Source of the DNA: JAAYJT01 sp037446395
GTDB lineage: Bacteria; Bacteroidota; Bacteroidia; Bacteroidales; JAAYJT01
Length of the DNA stretch: 64,000 nucleotides
Assembly: GCA_037446395.1 (NCBI GenBank)
Contig: JBBIIP010000004.1
Coordinates: 80,583-144,582, forward strand
Reading direction: 5' to 3'
In this document: positions 44,582 to 53,814 of the stretch, piece after piece
How positions within the stretch are numbered: position 1 is the first letter of the stretch
Layout of the letters: every line of letters starts with the position of its first letter
Made by a program: the position numbers and the translations under genes
Notes under the pieces: model-generated
What the model was told of the DNA's origin: nothing
What the model saw: only the letters and a program-made list of their open reading frames with translations
The model's database searches: none

Positions 44582-46045
44582 ATGTCATTATTTACTCCAA
44601 CGCGCCGATGGCAACCCCCGTTCTACCCATTCAAAAGAGAAAAATTTAGCCTGCGTTTGCTGGCAATGACAGAACGGTTGATAAAGGGTCCGCTTTTTGG
44701 TTGTCGTATGTGTGGAAATTGTCTGCTTCAGGAAACAGCCTTTATTTGCCATATGGAATGCCCAAAAGGCCTGAGAAATGGTCCCTGCGGGGGTTCAACT
44801 ATAAAAGGATGCTATGTGGATGAAACAAGAAAATGTGTCTGGCATGAGATTTATAAGAGATCGAAGAAAATGGGCAGAGAAGACAAACTTCTTGAAATCC
44901 TCCCACCGGTTGATTGGGATAAAGCAGGGACAGAAACCTGGGCTGATGTCGTAAAATCAGTAAATAAGGTTGGAACAGGAAAATTTATAAAAAGCCTTTT
45001 TTTGAAAGACAAACAGAAGAAAGCTGAGATATGGGAAAGCGTTTTTAAGCCCATTCGACAACCTGAATGGTGGAACGGCGATTCCGAATATCACCCTCCT
45101 GCCTATGATGGGAGCACCTCGGAACTTGAAAGACGACTAAAAAACGGAGAATTTGTGGTAACTTCAGAGGTTACGCCCCCACTCAGTGCCCACACAGAAA
45201 AACTTAAAGAAAGCATCGAAATCATTAAATCTTTTGTAGCTGCTGTAAATTTCACTGACAATTCATCAGCAAACCCGAGAATGTCGAGCATAGCCTGTTG
45301 TAAGGTTGCACATGAACTTGGGGCAGAGCCAGTCTTACAAATAGCAGCAAGAGATAAAACCAGGTGCGGCCTGCAGGCCGAGATAGTCGGAGCTAATGAG
45401 ATGGGGGTTCGCAATGTACTTTGCATTTCGGGCGATAGCGCCCGCATCGGCCCCTCCCCCATGAGTAATTTGAACATACTGGACTTCGATTCGGTTCAAA
45501 TGCTTTGGATCCTTCGCAGAATGAGAGATGAGGGCATATACCTCGATGGACGCAAGATGAAACACCCACCAAAATTATTTCTCGGAGCAGCCACTGCACC
45601 CTTTGCAGCCGAACCAGCATTACAAGCCATCCGGGAGCAAAAAAAGATAAATGCAGGTGCACAATTCCTTCAGACAAACCTCATTTTTGAACCTGATAAA
45701 CTTGAGTTGTGGCTTGAACAACTCTATAAGAAAGACCTACTTCGTAAAGCATACATTTTAATAGGAATCACCCCGCTCAAGAGCCATAAAATGGCGATGT
45801 ATCTTCACCATGAGGTTCCCGGGATATTCATTCCTGAATGGATTATGAAAAGGATGCAAAAAGCAGGCGACTCTGAACTGGAAGAAGGTATCATCATTGC
45901 TCTTGAACTCATTGAATCCATTAAAAGGAAAACAGGTGTTAGTGGCTTCCACCTGATGACATTCGGAAGTGAAGAGATAACCAAAAGGCTGATTGTTGAA
46001 GGAGGATTGCAGGGCAAGAAAACGATGAAGCCTGCCAACGATTGA
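44582..46045 (+). CDS. metF: MetV-MetF fusion: methylenetetrahydrofolate reductase with Cys-rich N-terminal module
   Basis: Interconverts methyl- and methylene-tetrahydrofolate. The 487-residue product starts with a MetV-like zinc/Fe-S module: cysteines 41, 44, 47, 56, 60, 69, 77 and 85 (FGCRMCGNC, HMECPKGLRNGPCGGS), the form seen in acetogens. A linker of about 90 residues leads to a MetF TIM barrel (from about 180: FVVTSEVTPPLSAHTEKL, NVLCISGDSARIG). MetV and MetF are separate proteins in several acetogens; here they are one chain. With the pterin-binding protein it would feed methyl groups into, or draw them from, the folate pool. The electron partner is unknown. Confidence 0.92.
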   Translation: MSLFTPTRRWQPPFYPFKREKFSLRLLAMTERLIKGPLFGCRMCGNCLLQETAFICHMECPKGLRNGPCGGSTIKGCYVDETRKCVWHEIYKRSKKMGREDKLLEILPPVDWDKAGTETWADVVKSVNKVGTGKFIKSLFLKDKQKKAEIWESVFKPIRQPEWWNGDSEYHPPAYDGSTSELERRLKNGEFVVTSEVTPPLSAHTEKLKESIEIIKSFVAAVNFTDNSSANPRMSSIACCKVAHELGAEPVLQIAARDKTRCGLQAEIVGANEMGVRNVLCISGDSARIGPSPMSNLNILDFDSVQMLWILRRMRDEGIYLDGRKMKHPPKLFLGAATAPFAAEPALQAIREQKKINAGAQFLQTNLIFEPDKLELWLEQLYKKDLLRKAYILIGITPLKSHKMAMYLHHEVPGIFIPEWIMKRMQKAGDSELEEGIIIALELIESIKRKTGVSGFHLMTFGSEEITKRLIVEGGLQGKKTMKPAND

Positions 46046-46101
46046 TAAATTCCTGAAACCACCTTTTTGAAAGAAACCTGGAGAAAGAATCAAAAAGAAT
46101 T

Positions 46102-48066
46102 ATGACGTATGATTTGAATTTATTTTTGAAACATAACGAAGTAAAATTTATGAAAACCGAACAAAAATTTATCAAACAACTTAACGGCCTTTCAAGCCTG
46201 TATGCGAACAGGAGTGTGTCTTTACGCCTGGGATTCATAGCTATGATGAGTGGCTTAATTCTATCTTTATCCACTAACCCTATGCATGCGCAACCCTCCG
46301 GAGGCCCATATGGTCCTGTGCCTCAAAAGTACGATTTGCCTAAAGGCATGGGCAGAATCTTCTACGTTGCGCCCAATGGCGAAGCAAAAAATGCAGGAGA
46401 TCAGATTGAGCACCCTACTTCGATTGAAGCCGCATTTGAACGGGTAAGGACAGGCGATGCAATTATACTCAGGGGTGGAGTTTACCGGACAGGAAATTTA
46501 ATACTGAATCAGGGCATAACCATTCAGCCATATCTGAACGAGGAGCCAGTGCTGAAAGGTACATTCGTTGCCTCCGATTGGCGCGACCTCGGTAATGGCT
46601 TGTGGATCACAAAATGGGATAGGCTTTTTCCGATGGAGCCTGCCGATTGGTGGCGAAGGATTAGGTTTGGACAGCAAACCCCATTGCACCGATTTAATAA
46701 CGACATGGTATTTGTTGATGGCAAGTTTCTGCAATCTGTGGGTTGGGAAGGGCACGTTGATCAGGACTCATATTGCATTGATTACACAACAGGAAATATT
46801 TATATCGGGGTGAACCCGGCAGAGCATCTTATCGAAATCACGGCTTTCGATGTGGCTATCCACAGAGTATGCAGGAATGTGCATGGAAAGGTTTCTGACA
46901 AAAAAGGGCCCACGATCAGGGGAATAGCTTTTACCCAATACGCCTATCGGGCTATCGAGATTGATGGCACGGATCCTGAAGGCCTTTCACCCGAAAGTAA
47001 CCACGGCAAAGAAGTTATCGGAACCACGATCGAGCATTGCAATATTTCGTTTTGTTCAAGGGTAGCAGCGTATTTGAGGGGCGACAAAATGACTATCAGG
47101 CACTGCAAAGTGAGCGATACAAGCACAGAGGGTTTATATATACTCAGTTCGTCGGATGTGCTGGTTGAAAGAAACATTTTTACCAAAAACAACATTGAGT
47201 TAATTACAGGCTATTATCCTGCTGCCGTTAAGATATTCAATCAGTGCTTCAGGGTAACCTGCAACGACAACCTGGTGATTGACTTACCCTATTCAAACGG
47301 AATTTGGTACGATGTTGGAAATGTGGATGGAGTATTTACCAATAACCGGATCGAGAACGTCGGCAATATCAGGAGGCCATTTAGCAAAAACCAGCCCTGG
47401 CCTAGCGATAATGGATTTTTCTTCGAGATTTCAAAGGGGGTAGTTTGTGCCGGGAACCTGTTTGTAAATTGCGATCAGGGTATATTTATTCTCAACGCAT
47501 CAGATGCAAAAATCTATAACAACACCCTGGTAAACAGCATGGTTTGCATTGCGCGCAATGCAAGAAGTGCCGTAGGAGATCATTTTGGATGGCACCCCAG
47601 TACAGGACCTGAAGTAGATGAGCGCTATGGCCATGTTTTTGTGAATAACCTGCTCTTTGGCGACGGGTCTTTTAAACGTCCCTTGCTTTATGTTTGGCAA
47701 TTGGCCACCCTTTGCGAAAAGCTGTCGCAACCTCAGCTCAAAGTGATAGATAACAATGTATATGTACAAGGATACGACAGAAAGCATCCTTTGATTCTTT
47801 GGAGCCCGGTTTCAAATGCTGAATGCCATCAACTCTACGGCACCCTGGAAGAGTTCCGTATGGATTATCCAGGCTTTTCATCGAATAGCCAGCACATTGC
47901 CAACAAAAATATTCCATTATTCAGAAGTCCTGATATAGGCAACTTCCAGCTTTTGCCCGGATTCCCAGGGACGCAGGTAGCGACGCCATTGCCTGTCAAT
48001 ATTGCGAAGCTGATGGGGCTTCCGGCAAAGTACAAAAGCTTTGTGGGGGCATATCCTATCCAATAA
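46102..48066 (+). CDS. Secreted right-handed beta-helix protein (putative polysaccharide lyase or hydrolase)
   Basis: 654 residues; the start may be the ATG at 46150 (MKTEQKFIK). A signal peptide ends near NPMHAQP. The domain opens with GRIFYVAPNGEAKNAGDQIE, the start common to DUF1565-type beta-helices, has an inserted module (about 150-240, with LHRFNNDMVFVDGKF), then parallel beta-helix repeats such as TTIEHCNISFCSRVAAYLRG and DVLVERNIFTKNNIELI. Such proteins include lyases and hydrolases acting on uronic-acid polymers; no catalytic triad can be fixed by eye. It is first in a cassette with an acetylesterase, uxuA and GH30, so hemicellulose or pectin side chains are likely targets. Confidence 0.75.
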   Translation: MTYDLNLFLKHNEVKFMKTEQKFIKQLNGLSSLYANRSVSLRLGFIAMMSGLILSLSTNPMHAQPSGGPYGPVPQKYDLPKGMGRIFYVAPNGEAKNAGDQIEHPTSIEAAFERVRTGDAIILRGGVYRTGNLILNQGITIQPYLNEEPVLKGTFVASDWRDLGNGLWITKWDRLFPMEPADWWRRIRFGQQTPLHRFNNDMVFVDGKFLQSVGWEGHVDQDSYCIDYTTGNIYIGVNPAEHLIEITAFDVAIHRVCRNVHGKVSDKKGPTIRGIAFTQYAYRAIEIDGTDPEGLSPESNHGKEVIGTTIEHCNISFCSRVAAYLRGDKMTIRHCKVSDTSTEGLYILSSSDVLVERNIFTKNNIELITGYYPAAVKIFNQCFRVTCNDNLVIDLPYSNGIWYDVGNVDGVFTNNRIENVGNIRRPFSKNQPWPSDNGFFFEISKGVVCAGNLFVNCDQGIFILNASDAKIYNNTLVNSMVCIARNARSAVGDHFGWHPSTGPEVDERYGHVFVNNLLFGDGSFKRPLLYVWQLATLCEKLSQPQLKVIDNNVYVQGYDRKHPLILWSPVSNAECHQLYGTLEEFRMDYPGFSSNSQHIANKNIPLFRSPDIGNFQLLPGFPGTQVATPLPVNIAKLMGLPAKYKSFVGAYPIQ

Positions 48067-48139
48067 ATGATTGACGTTGATTATTTTAATGATTGATTGC
48101 TTGAATTTCACACAATGAGATTTTTAAAACTTAAAACAC

Positions 48140-50089
48140 ATGGTTACAAAAGTTAATGCAAAAACAATCATCCTTACTGGTTTACTCTTCCTGCTCGGCA
48201 TACTCCTGAATGCACAGGTAAGACTGCCCCGATTGATCAGCAATGGAATGGTTCTTCAACGCGATGCAAATATCAAACTCTGGGGTTGGGCTTCACCTGG
48301 TGAAAAAATCTCGGTGTATTTTGCTGAAAATTTGTATTCAACGACTGCAAATACTGATGGACAGTGGTCTGTATTGCTTGACCCACTTCGGGCTGGTGGG
48401 CCCTATTCCATGCAGATTAAGGCAAGTAATGAATTGTTGATCGAAGATATTATGGTGGGCGATGTTTGGATATGCTCGGGGCAATCGAATATGGAATTGC
48501 CAATGAGAAGAGTTAGCTGGGTCTATCCCAACGAAATCACCGGCTGCAACAATAAGTTCATCAGGCAGTTTCTTGTTCCACAATCCTATGACTTCAATCG
48601 AAAGCATGAAAATTACAGCTCGGGTGTTTGGAAACCAGCCGACAGCATTAGTGTTCTGGATTTTTCAGCAGTAGCCTATTTCTTTGCTAAGGAGCTATAT
48701 GATAAATACAAAATCCCAATCGGTTTGATCAACAATGCGCTTGGAGGCTCGCCCGCCGAAGCCTGGATGAGCGAGGAAGCACTGAAACAATTTCCTTTAC
48801 ATTACAATGAAATGCAACGATTCAAGGATACTGCATTTGTTAACCGCTTGATTAAATCTGACAACTCAAGAATAAGGGCATGGTATGACGAATTGAATAA
48901 AAAAGACATAGAAGGACGTACTCTCAAAGCCATTTATTCTCAATCGCGGTTGGCTTCATACAGTTGGAAAAGCATCAAAATTCCAGCCTACTGGAATGGC
49001 ACTGAACTTGAGAAAATCAATGGTTCAATTTGGTTCTACAAGAGTATATGCCTCTCTGGGCTGCTTGCAAATAAAAAGGCTGAACTGATCCTTGGAGCCA
49101 TTGTTGACGCGGATTCTGTGTTCGTAAACGGAATTTTCGTGGGGGCAACCAGCTACAAATATCCTCCCAGAAGATATACAATTCCTCCGGGTGTGCTGAA
49201 ATCAGGAGAGAACACAATCCTAGTAAGGGTTATCAGTAGCCAGGGGGTGGGTGGGTTTGTTCCTGACAAACCTTATGAAATAAATTTCGGATCAGAGAGG
49301 ATTGATTTAAAAGGACAGTGGAATTATCGTGTTGCATCATTAATGCCTCCACTCGAAAGCCAAACCTTTGTAAGGTGGAAACCCGGTGGCCTGTACAACG
49401 CCATGCTTCACCCGCTCATGAACTACAAGATAAAAGGTGTGATTTGGTATCAGGGCGAATCAAATGCTGGCCGAGCCATGGAATATCGTAAACTATTTCC
49501 GGCCATGATCCAAAACTGGAGAAACGATTGGAATCAAGGCAATTTCCCGTTTCTGTTTGTTCAGTTGGCCAATTTCATGGATCCACCCTCACAGCCCACT
49601 GAGAGCAACTGGGCACTGCTCAGAGAATCGCAACTGAATACACTTTCGGTGGCCGGCACCGCAATGGCAGTTTCGATTGACATTGGTGAATGGAATGATA
49701 TCCATCCTTTAAACAAAAAGGATGTGGGCGTTCGTTTGGCGCTCGCAGCCCATAAAGTTGCATACAACCAATCATTTGGAGAGTATTCTGGCCCAAAATA
49801 TGAATCAATGAAAATTAAAGGAAATCGAATTGTTTTATCGTTTACCCATATTTCGGGTGGCCTTGTTTCCAAAAACAACCAACCACTACAGCAATTTGCA
49901 ATTGCAGGCAATGACAGAAAATTTGTGTGGGCACAGGCAACCATCAAAAAAGGAAAAATTGTGGTATGGAGCAAAGAGATAAAGCATCCGGTTGCTGTCA
50001 GGTATGCATGGGCAGATAATCCTCACGGGGCGAATTTATATAACAGCGATGGGTTGCCCGCCTCGCCCTTCAGAACAGATGATTGGTAG
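48140..50089 (+). CDS. SGNH acetylesterase with inserted beta-sandwich (sialate O-acetylesterase/CE20-like)
   Basis: 649-residue secreted esterase. After a signal peptide and a beta-sandwich (RLISNGMVLQRDANIKLWG), the SGNH block I CSGQSNMELPM holds the nucleophile Ser near residue 115, and INNALGGSPAEAWMS and IKGVIWYQGESNAG give blocks II and III. A jelly-roll insert (about 285-400, WNGTELEKINGSIWFYKS) splits the catalytic domain, as in sialate O-acetylesterase-type proteins and CE20 acetylxylan esterases. The late DIHPLNKKDVG supplies Asp-His. Beside a GH30 enzyme it more likely deacetylates xylan or pectin than sialic acid (inference). Confidence 0.88.
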   Translation: MVTKVNAKTIILTGLLFLLGILLNAQVRLPRLISNGMVLQRDANIKLWGWASPGEKISVYFAENLYSTTANTDGQWSVLLDPLRAGGPYSMQIKASNELLIEDIMVGDVWICSGQSNMELPMRRVSWVYPNEITGCNNKFIRQFLVPQSYDFNRKHENYSSGVWKPADSISVLDFSAVAYFFAKELYDKYKIPIGLINNALGGSPAEAWMSEEALKQFPLHYNEMQRFKDTAFVNRLIKSDNSRIRAWYDELNKKDIEGRTLKAIYSQSRLASYSWKSIKIPAYWNGTELEKINGSIWFYKSICLSGLLANKKAELILGAIVDADSVFVNGIFVGATSYKYPPRRYTIPPGVLKSGENTILVRVISSQGVGGFVPDKPYEINFGSERIDLKGQWNYRVASLMPPLESQTFVRWKPGGLYNAMLHPLMNYKIKGVIWYQGESNAGRAMEYRKLFPAMIQNWRNDWNQGNFPFLFVQLANFMDPPSQPTESNWALLRESQLNTLSVAGTAMAVSIDIGEWNDIHPLNKKDVGVRLALAAHKVAYNQSFGEYSGPKYESMKIKGNRIVLSFTHISGGLVSKNNQPLQQFAIAGNDRKFVWAQATIKKGKIVVWSKEIKHPVAVRYAWADNPHGANLYNSDGLPASPFRTDDW

Positions 50090-50233
50090 AGCGAAGACTT
50101 TGAACTACCTTTGTACCAGATTTCTTAAAGAAATTAAACATGCTCCCGGTATTCACTCAGTTATTGCAGCATTGAGTGCCACATGGTTTTTCCCGGGTTT
50201 GAACTATTGATTTGATAAAACTTAATTGCAACC

Positions 50234-51061
50234 ATGAATTTAAAAAATAATTCTTTGTTTGACATCAATGGTAAAGTAGCCGTTGTGACAGGGGGTGGCG
50301 GGGTTCTTGGGGGCTGCATTTCGAAAAGCCTGGTACGTTCGGGTGTGAAAGTTGTAATCCTCGATATCAGAGAAGAGAACGTAAACAAAAGAATACAGGA
50401 ACTCGTGAAAATGGATGGTGAAGCAATAGGCTTTGCCACCAACGTCCTCGATCTTGAACAGCTCAAGCACACCCGTGAGCAGATTATCGAAAAATGGGGA
50501 AAGATTGACATACTCATCAATGCCGCTGGAGGTAATCTCCCGGATGCAACAATTGCTGAACATCAATCCGTTTTTGACATGAAAATCGAAGACCTGCAAA
50601 GGGTTACCGACCTCAACCTAAATGGGACTATATTTCCGTGTTTGGTATTCGGCGAAGCAATGGCAAAACAAGGTCAGGGGAGCATCATCACCATTTCTTC
50701 CATGGCAACATATTCTGCAATTACCCGCGTCATGGGATATTCGGTTGCAAAATCCGGCATAAACATTTTTACCCAATGGTTGGCAATGGAAATGGCATTA
50801 AAATTTGGCGAAAAAATTCGGGTGAATGCCATTGCTCCAGGATTCTTCATTGGCGATCAAAACCGGGCTGTGCTCATAAATCCTGATGGTACATTCACAG
50901 AAAGGAGTAAAAGAATCTTAGCCCGTACTCCAATGAAAAGATTTGGCGACATAAGCGAACTCAACGGGGTTGTGCAATTCTTGTGTTCCGATGCAGCCTC
51001 TTTCGTCACAGGGGTAATTTTGCCTGTGGATGGTGGCTTTAGTTCCTTTAGTGGTATTTAA
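50234..51061 (+). CDS. SDR oxidoreductase, fructuronate reductase (mannonate oxidoreductase)-like, copy 2
   Basis: 275-residue short-chain dehydrogenase closely resembling the product of 29705-30556: TGGGGVLGGCIS, NAAGGNLPDATI, ISSMATYSAITRV with YSVAKSG, VNAIAPGFFIGDQNRAVL and the end FVTGVILPVDGGFSSFSGI. Being 105 nt before mannonate dehydratase it very probably reduces D-fructuronate to D-mannonate. The presence of two copies suggests separate control in glucuronate and galacturonate use, or different cofactors. Confidence 0.88.
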   Translation: MNLKNNSLFDINGKVAVVTGGGGVLGGCISKSLVRSGVKVVILDIREENVNKRIQELVKMDGEAIGFATNVLDLEQLKHTREQIIEKWGKIDILINAAGGNLPDATIAEHQSVFDMKIEDLQRVTDLNLNGTIFPCLVFGEAMAKQGQGSIITISSMATYSAITRVMGYSVAKSGINIFTQWLAMEMALKFGEKIRVNAIAPGFFIGDQNRAVLINPDGTFTERSKRILARTPMKRFGDISELNGVVQFLCSDAASFVTGVILPVDGGFSSFSGI

Positions 51062-51166
51062 TGTGTTGGTAGATTCAACTCACAAATGCAAAATTTTATA
51101 ATAAGTTTGTAGTGTATTCAATGACAAATAGTTGAGGAAGTCAACGACAACATTATAATAAAGATA

Positions 51167-52369
51167 ATGGCTCTCGAAAAAACATGGCGATGGTTTGGTA
51201 TTAACGACCCAATCAAACTGAACGACCTGGTGCAAATGGGTGTAGAAGGAGTCGTTACGGCACTGCATCATATCCCAGCCGGTGAAATTTGGGAAAAAGA
51301 AGAAATCCTAAAAGTTAAAAACGCAATTGAAGCAAAAGGCATGAGATGGAGCGTGGTCGAAAGTTTGCGTGTTCCCGAAGGCATCAAAACCGGCTCATCC
51401 GACAGGAAACAACTGATTAGAAACTACATACAATCGCTCAGAAACCTTGGCGAATGTGAAATTGATACTGTTTGCTACAATTTTATGCCTGTGCTCGATT
51501 GGTCGCGTACGAATCTTCATTACCAACTTGACAATGGCGGTGAATCTTTGTTTTTCGACTTTCCGACATTTATTGCCTTCGACGTTTTCCTCCTGCAAAG
51601 GCCTGGAGCAGCAAAGGATTACCCGGCTGAATTGCTCGACAAAGCCAAAACAATTGCTGAGAACATGACCCAACAAGAAGCCGATGCGTTGGTTTACAAT
51701 ATTATTGTTCTCACCCAGGGATTTGTGAATGGCGTAATTGATGGAACTGTAAAGGATCCAAAGGGTTTGTTCCTTGAAATTCTGACACAATATAAGGACA
51801 TTGATAATGATGAGCTCCGAAAAAACCTGAAATACTTTCTTGACTTTGTAATTCCGATTGCCGAAGAGGTTGGCATAAACCTATGCATCCATCCCGACGA
51901 TCCACCATTCCCTATCCTCGGGTTGCCACGAATTGTTAGCACAATTGACGACCTTGAATGGATTTGTGCGGTCCATAAATCGTTGAATAACGGCATCGCA
52001 TACTGTGTCGGCTCACTGTCGGCTCGCCACGATAATAACCTGATTGAAATAGCCGAAAAATTTGGAGATCGCATTCACTTTTCTCACCTGCGAAACACCC
52101 AGATGCTTGGGGATGGAAGTTTTTTCGAATCAGGACATTTGAAAGGATCACAAGATATGGTGGCCATTGTTACCGCTTTACTGAAAGAGCAAAAAAGAAG
52201 AATTGAGTTTGGCCGCAAAGACTTCAGGATGCCATTTCGGCCTGATCATGGCATTAAAATTCTGCACGATTTTCAGCATACCTATAATCCCGGTTACCCG
52301 CTGATCGGAAGGCTCAAAGGCCTTGCAGAGATTGATGGGCTGATGACAGGGATTCAAGCATTTATTTAA
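51167..52369 (+). CDS. uxuA: Mannonate dehydratase UxuA
   Basis: Dehydrates D-mannonate to KDG. The 400-residue protein has the UxuA sequence: KTWRWFGINDPIKLNDLVQM at the start, VESLRVPEGIKTG, CYNFMPVLDWSRTNL, CIHPDDPPFPILGLPRIV with metal-binding residues, HFSHLRNTQ and DFRMPFRPDHG. Length is typical. It is the only mannonate dehydratase seen here, so both uronate branches converge on it. There is no UxaA/UxaB, consistent with UxaE handling galacturonate. Confidence 0.97.
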   Translation: MALEKTWRWFGINDPIKLNDLVQMGVEGVVTALHHIPAGEIWEKEEILKVKNAIEAKGMRWSVVESLRVPEGIKTGSSDRKQLIRNYIQSLRNLGECEIDTVCYNFMPVLDWSRTNLHYQLDNGGESLFFDFPTFIAFDVFLLQRPGAAKDYPAELLDKAKTIAENMTQQEADALVYNIIVLTQGFVNGVIDGTVKDPKGLFLEILTQYKDIDNDELRKNLKYFLDFVIPIAEEVGINLCIHPDDPPFPILGLPRIVSTIDDLEWICAVHKSLNNGIAYCVGSLSARHDNNLIEIAEKFGDRIHFSHLRNTQMLGDGSFFESGHLKGSQDMVAIVTALLKEQKRRIEFGRKDFRMPFRPDHGIKILHDFQHTYNPGYPLIGRLKGLAEIDGLMTGIQAFI

Positions 52370-52509
52370 GACAATCATTTTTTAAAAATCCACATTAAAA
52401 GATCAATTAATCCTAATATTTATGGAATTTTGCAAATGTATCCAAAGAGCTATCTTTTCAATAAAAAACCATTGCACCCAATCGCACAACAAGATTTAAT
52501 TCGCTTAAT

Positions 52510-53754
52510 ATGAATAGGTTAATTCTGTTTATTGCGTCAATCTGGATTTTTTTTTCAGGTTGCCAGGACAAAAACATTGATCCTGATCCAAATATACCGG
52601 TCTTGGATCCAAAGATCCCCACGAGCTATCTTAAAATGGATGTTGTTCAGCAGACCATTCGCGGCTTTGGCGGTACGACCGCATGGATTGGCGCGCTGAG
52701 CAGTACAGAAATGACCACTCTGTATGGGAACAATGCCGAGAATCAGCTTGGTTTAAGTATTCTCAGGGTGAGGATCTCACCAGAAGGAAGCAGCCAGTGG
52801 GCTACTGAGTTATCGAATGCGCAAAAGGCAAATGCACTTGGTGCCACCATTATTGCTGCTCCGTGGTCGCCTCCTGTTTCTATGAAAACAAATAACAATA
52901 TTATCGGAGGAAGCCTTAAAACTACATCTTATCAGGCCTATGCAGCCTACCTGAAAAGTTTTGCCGACTATATGAGGAATGGAGGGGTTGAAATCTATGG
53001 CATTTCTGTACAGAATGAGCCAGACATTAAAGTTACTTATGAATCGTGCGACTGGACATCAGAAGAATTTCTGAATTTCGTCAAAAACTATGCGTCAGAG
53101 GTAGGCACCACAAGGCTAATGGTAGCCGAATCATATAACTTTAACCAAGCCTTTACCGATCCCATGCTAAATGATGCTGTAGCAGCCTCAAAGATTTCGA
53201 TCATTGCCGGACACATTTATGGAGGCGGCCTATCATGGTATCAGAATGCACTGAACAAAGGCAAAGAGGTTTGGATGACCGAGCATCTGGAACTGACCAC
53301 CGATTGGCAAGGAGCACTGAAAACAGGTAAAGAAATTCACGACTGCATGACCATCGGCAACTACAGTGCGTATGTTTGGTGGTATCTGAAGCGCTTTTAT
53401 GGGCCAATTGACGATAATAGCCAACCGACCAAACGTGGCTATGTCATGGCGCAGTTCTCAAAATATGTGCGCCCGGGTTACCAGCGGATCAGTTCAACCT
53501 CGAATCCGAAAACCGATATCTACGTCAGCGGTTATAAAGGCAGTGGTAAACTTGTGATTGTAGCATTGAACACGAGCGGGTCTTTGGAAACAATTCAGGT
53601 TGCGTTAAGTGGAGGCACATTGCCAAAATCCTTCACTCCTTACCTCACTTCGGAAACATATAATCATGCCATTCAGCCGCGTGTGAATGTCACAAAGGAC
53701 TTTATTACCACCAACCTGCCGGCCTTCAGCATCACTACTTTTGTTTCTGATTAA
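52510..53754 (+). CDS. GH30 family glycosidase, glucuronoxylanase-like (GH30_8)
   Basis: 414-residue lipoprotein (FFSGC near residue 18) of GH30. Opening TIRGFGGTTAWIGALS, then RVRISPEG and APWSPPVSMK; acid/base Glu170 in SVQNEPDI and nucleophile Glu258 in VWMTEHLELTTD, followed by YVWWYLKRFYGPI with Lys294-Arg295. The short form and the last motif recall GH30 subfamily 8 enzymes that cut xylan at (4-O-methyl)glucuronic acid branches; alignment is needed to confirm that Arg295 is the glucuronate-binding arginine. A C-terminal beta-domain completes the fold. It is the last gene of a cassette with uxuA, which would consume the released uronate. Confidence 0.87.
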   Translation: MNRLILFIASIWIFFSGCQDKNIDPDPNIPVLDPKIPTSYLKMDVVQQTIRGFGGTTAWIGALSSTEMTTLYGNNAENQLGLSILRVRISPEGSSQWATELSNAQKANALGATIIAAPWSPPVSMKTNNNIIGGSLKTTSYQAYAAYLKSFADYMRNGGVEIYGISVQNEPDIKVTYESCDWTSEEFLNFVKNYASEVGTTRLMVAESYNFNQAFTDPMLNDAVAASKISIIAGHIYGGGLSWYQNALNKGKEVWMTEHLELTTDWQGALKTGKEIHDCMTIGNYSAYVWWYLKRFYGPIDDNSQPTKRGYVMAQFSKYVRPGYQRISSTSNPKTDIYVSGYKGSGKLVIVALNTSGSLETIQVALSGGTLPKSFTPYLTSETYNHAIQPRVNVTKDFITTNLPAFSITTFVSD

Positions 53755-53782
53755 AAGGACTTCGCTATAACAACATATATCA

Positions 53783-53812
53783 TGCGCCTGTGATCATTTT
53801 CCTGTAGGCGCA
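53783..53812. terminator. Hairpin between convergent genes
   Basis: TGCGCCT (53783-53789) and AGGCGCA (53806-53812) form a 7-bp GC-rich stem with a 16-nt loop in the 60-nt gap between the convergent GH30 and ferredoxin genes. No strong T run follows, so termination may be weak or bidirectional. Confidence 0.55.
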
Positions 53813-53814
53813 GC

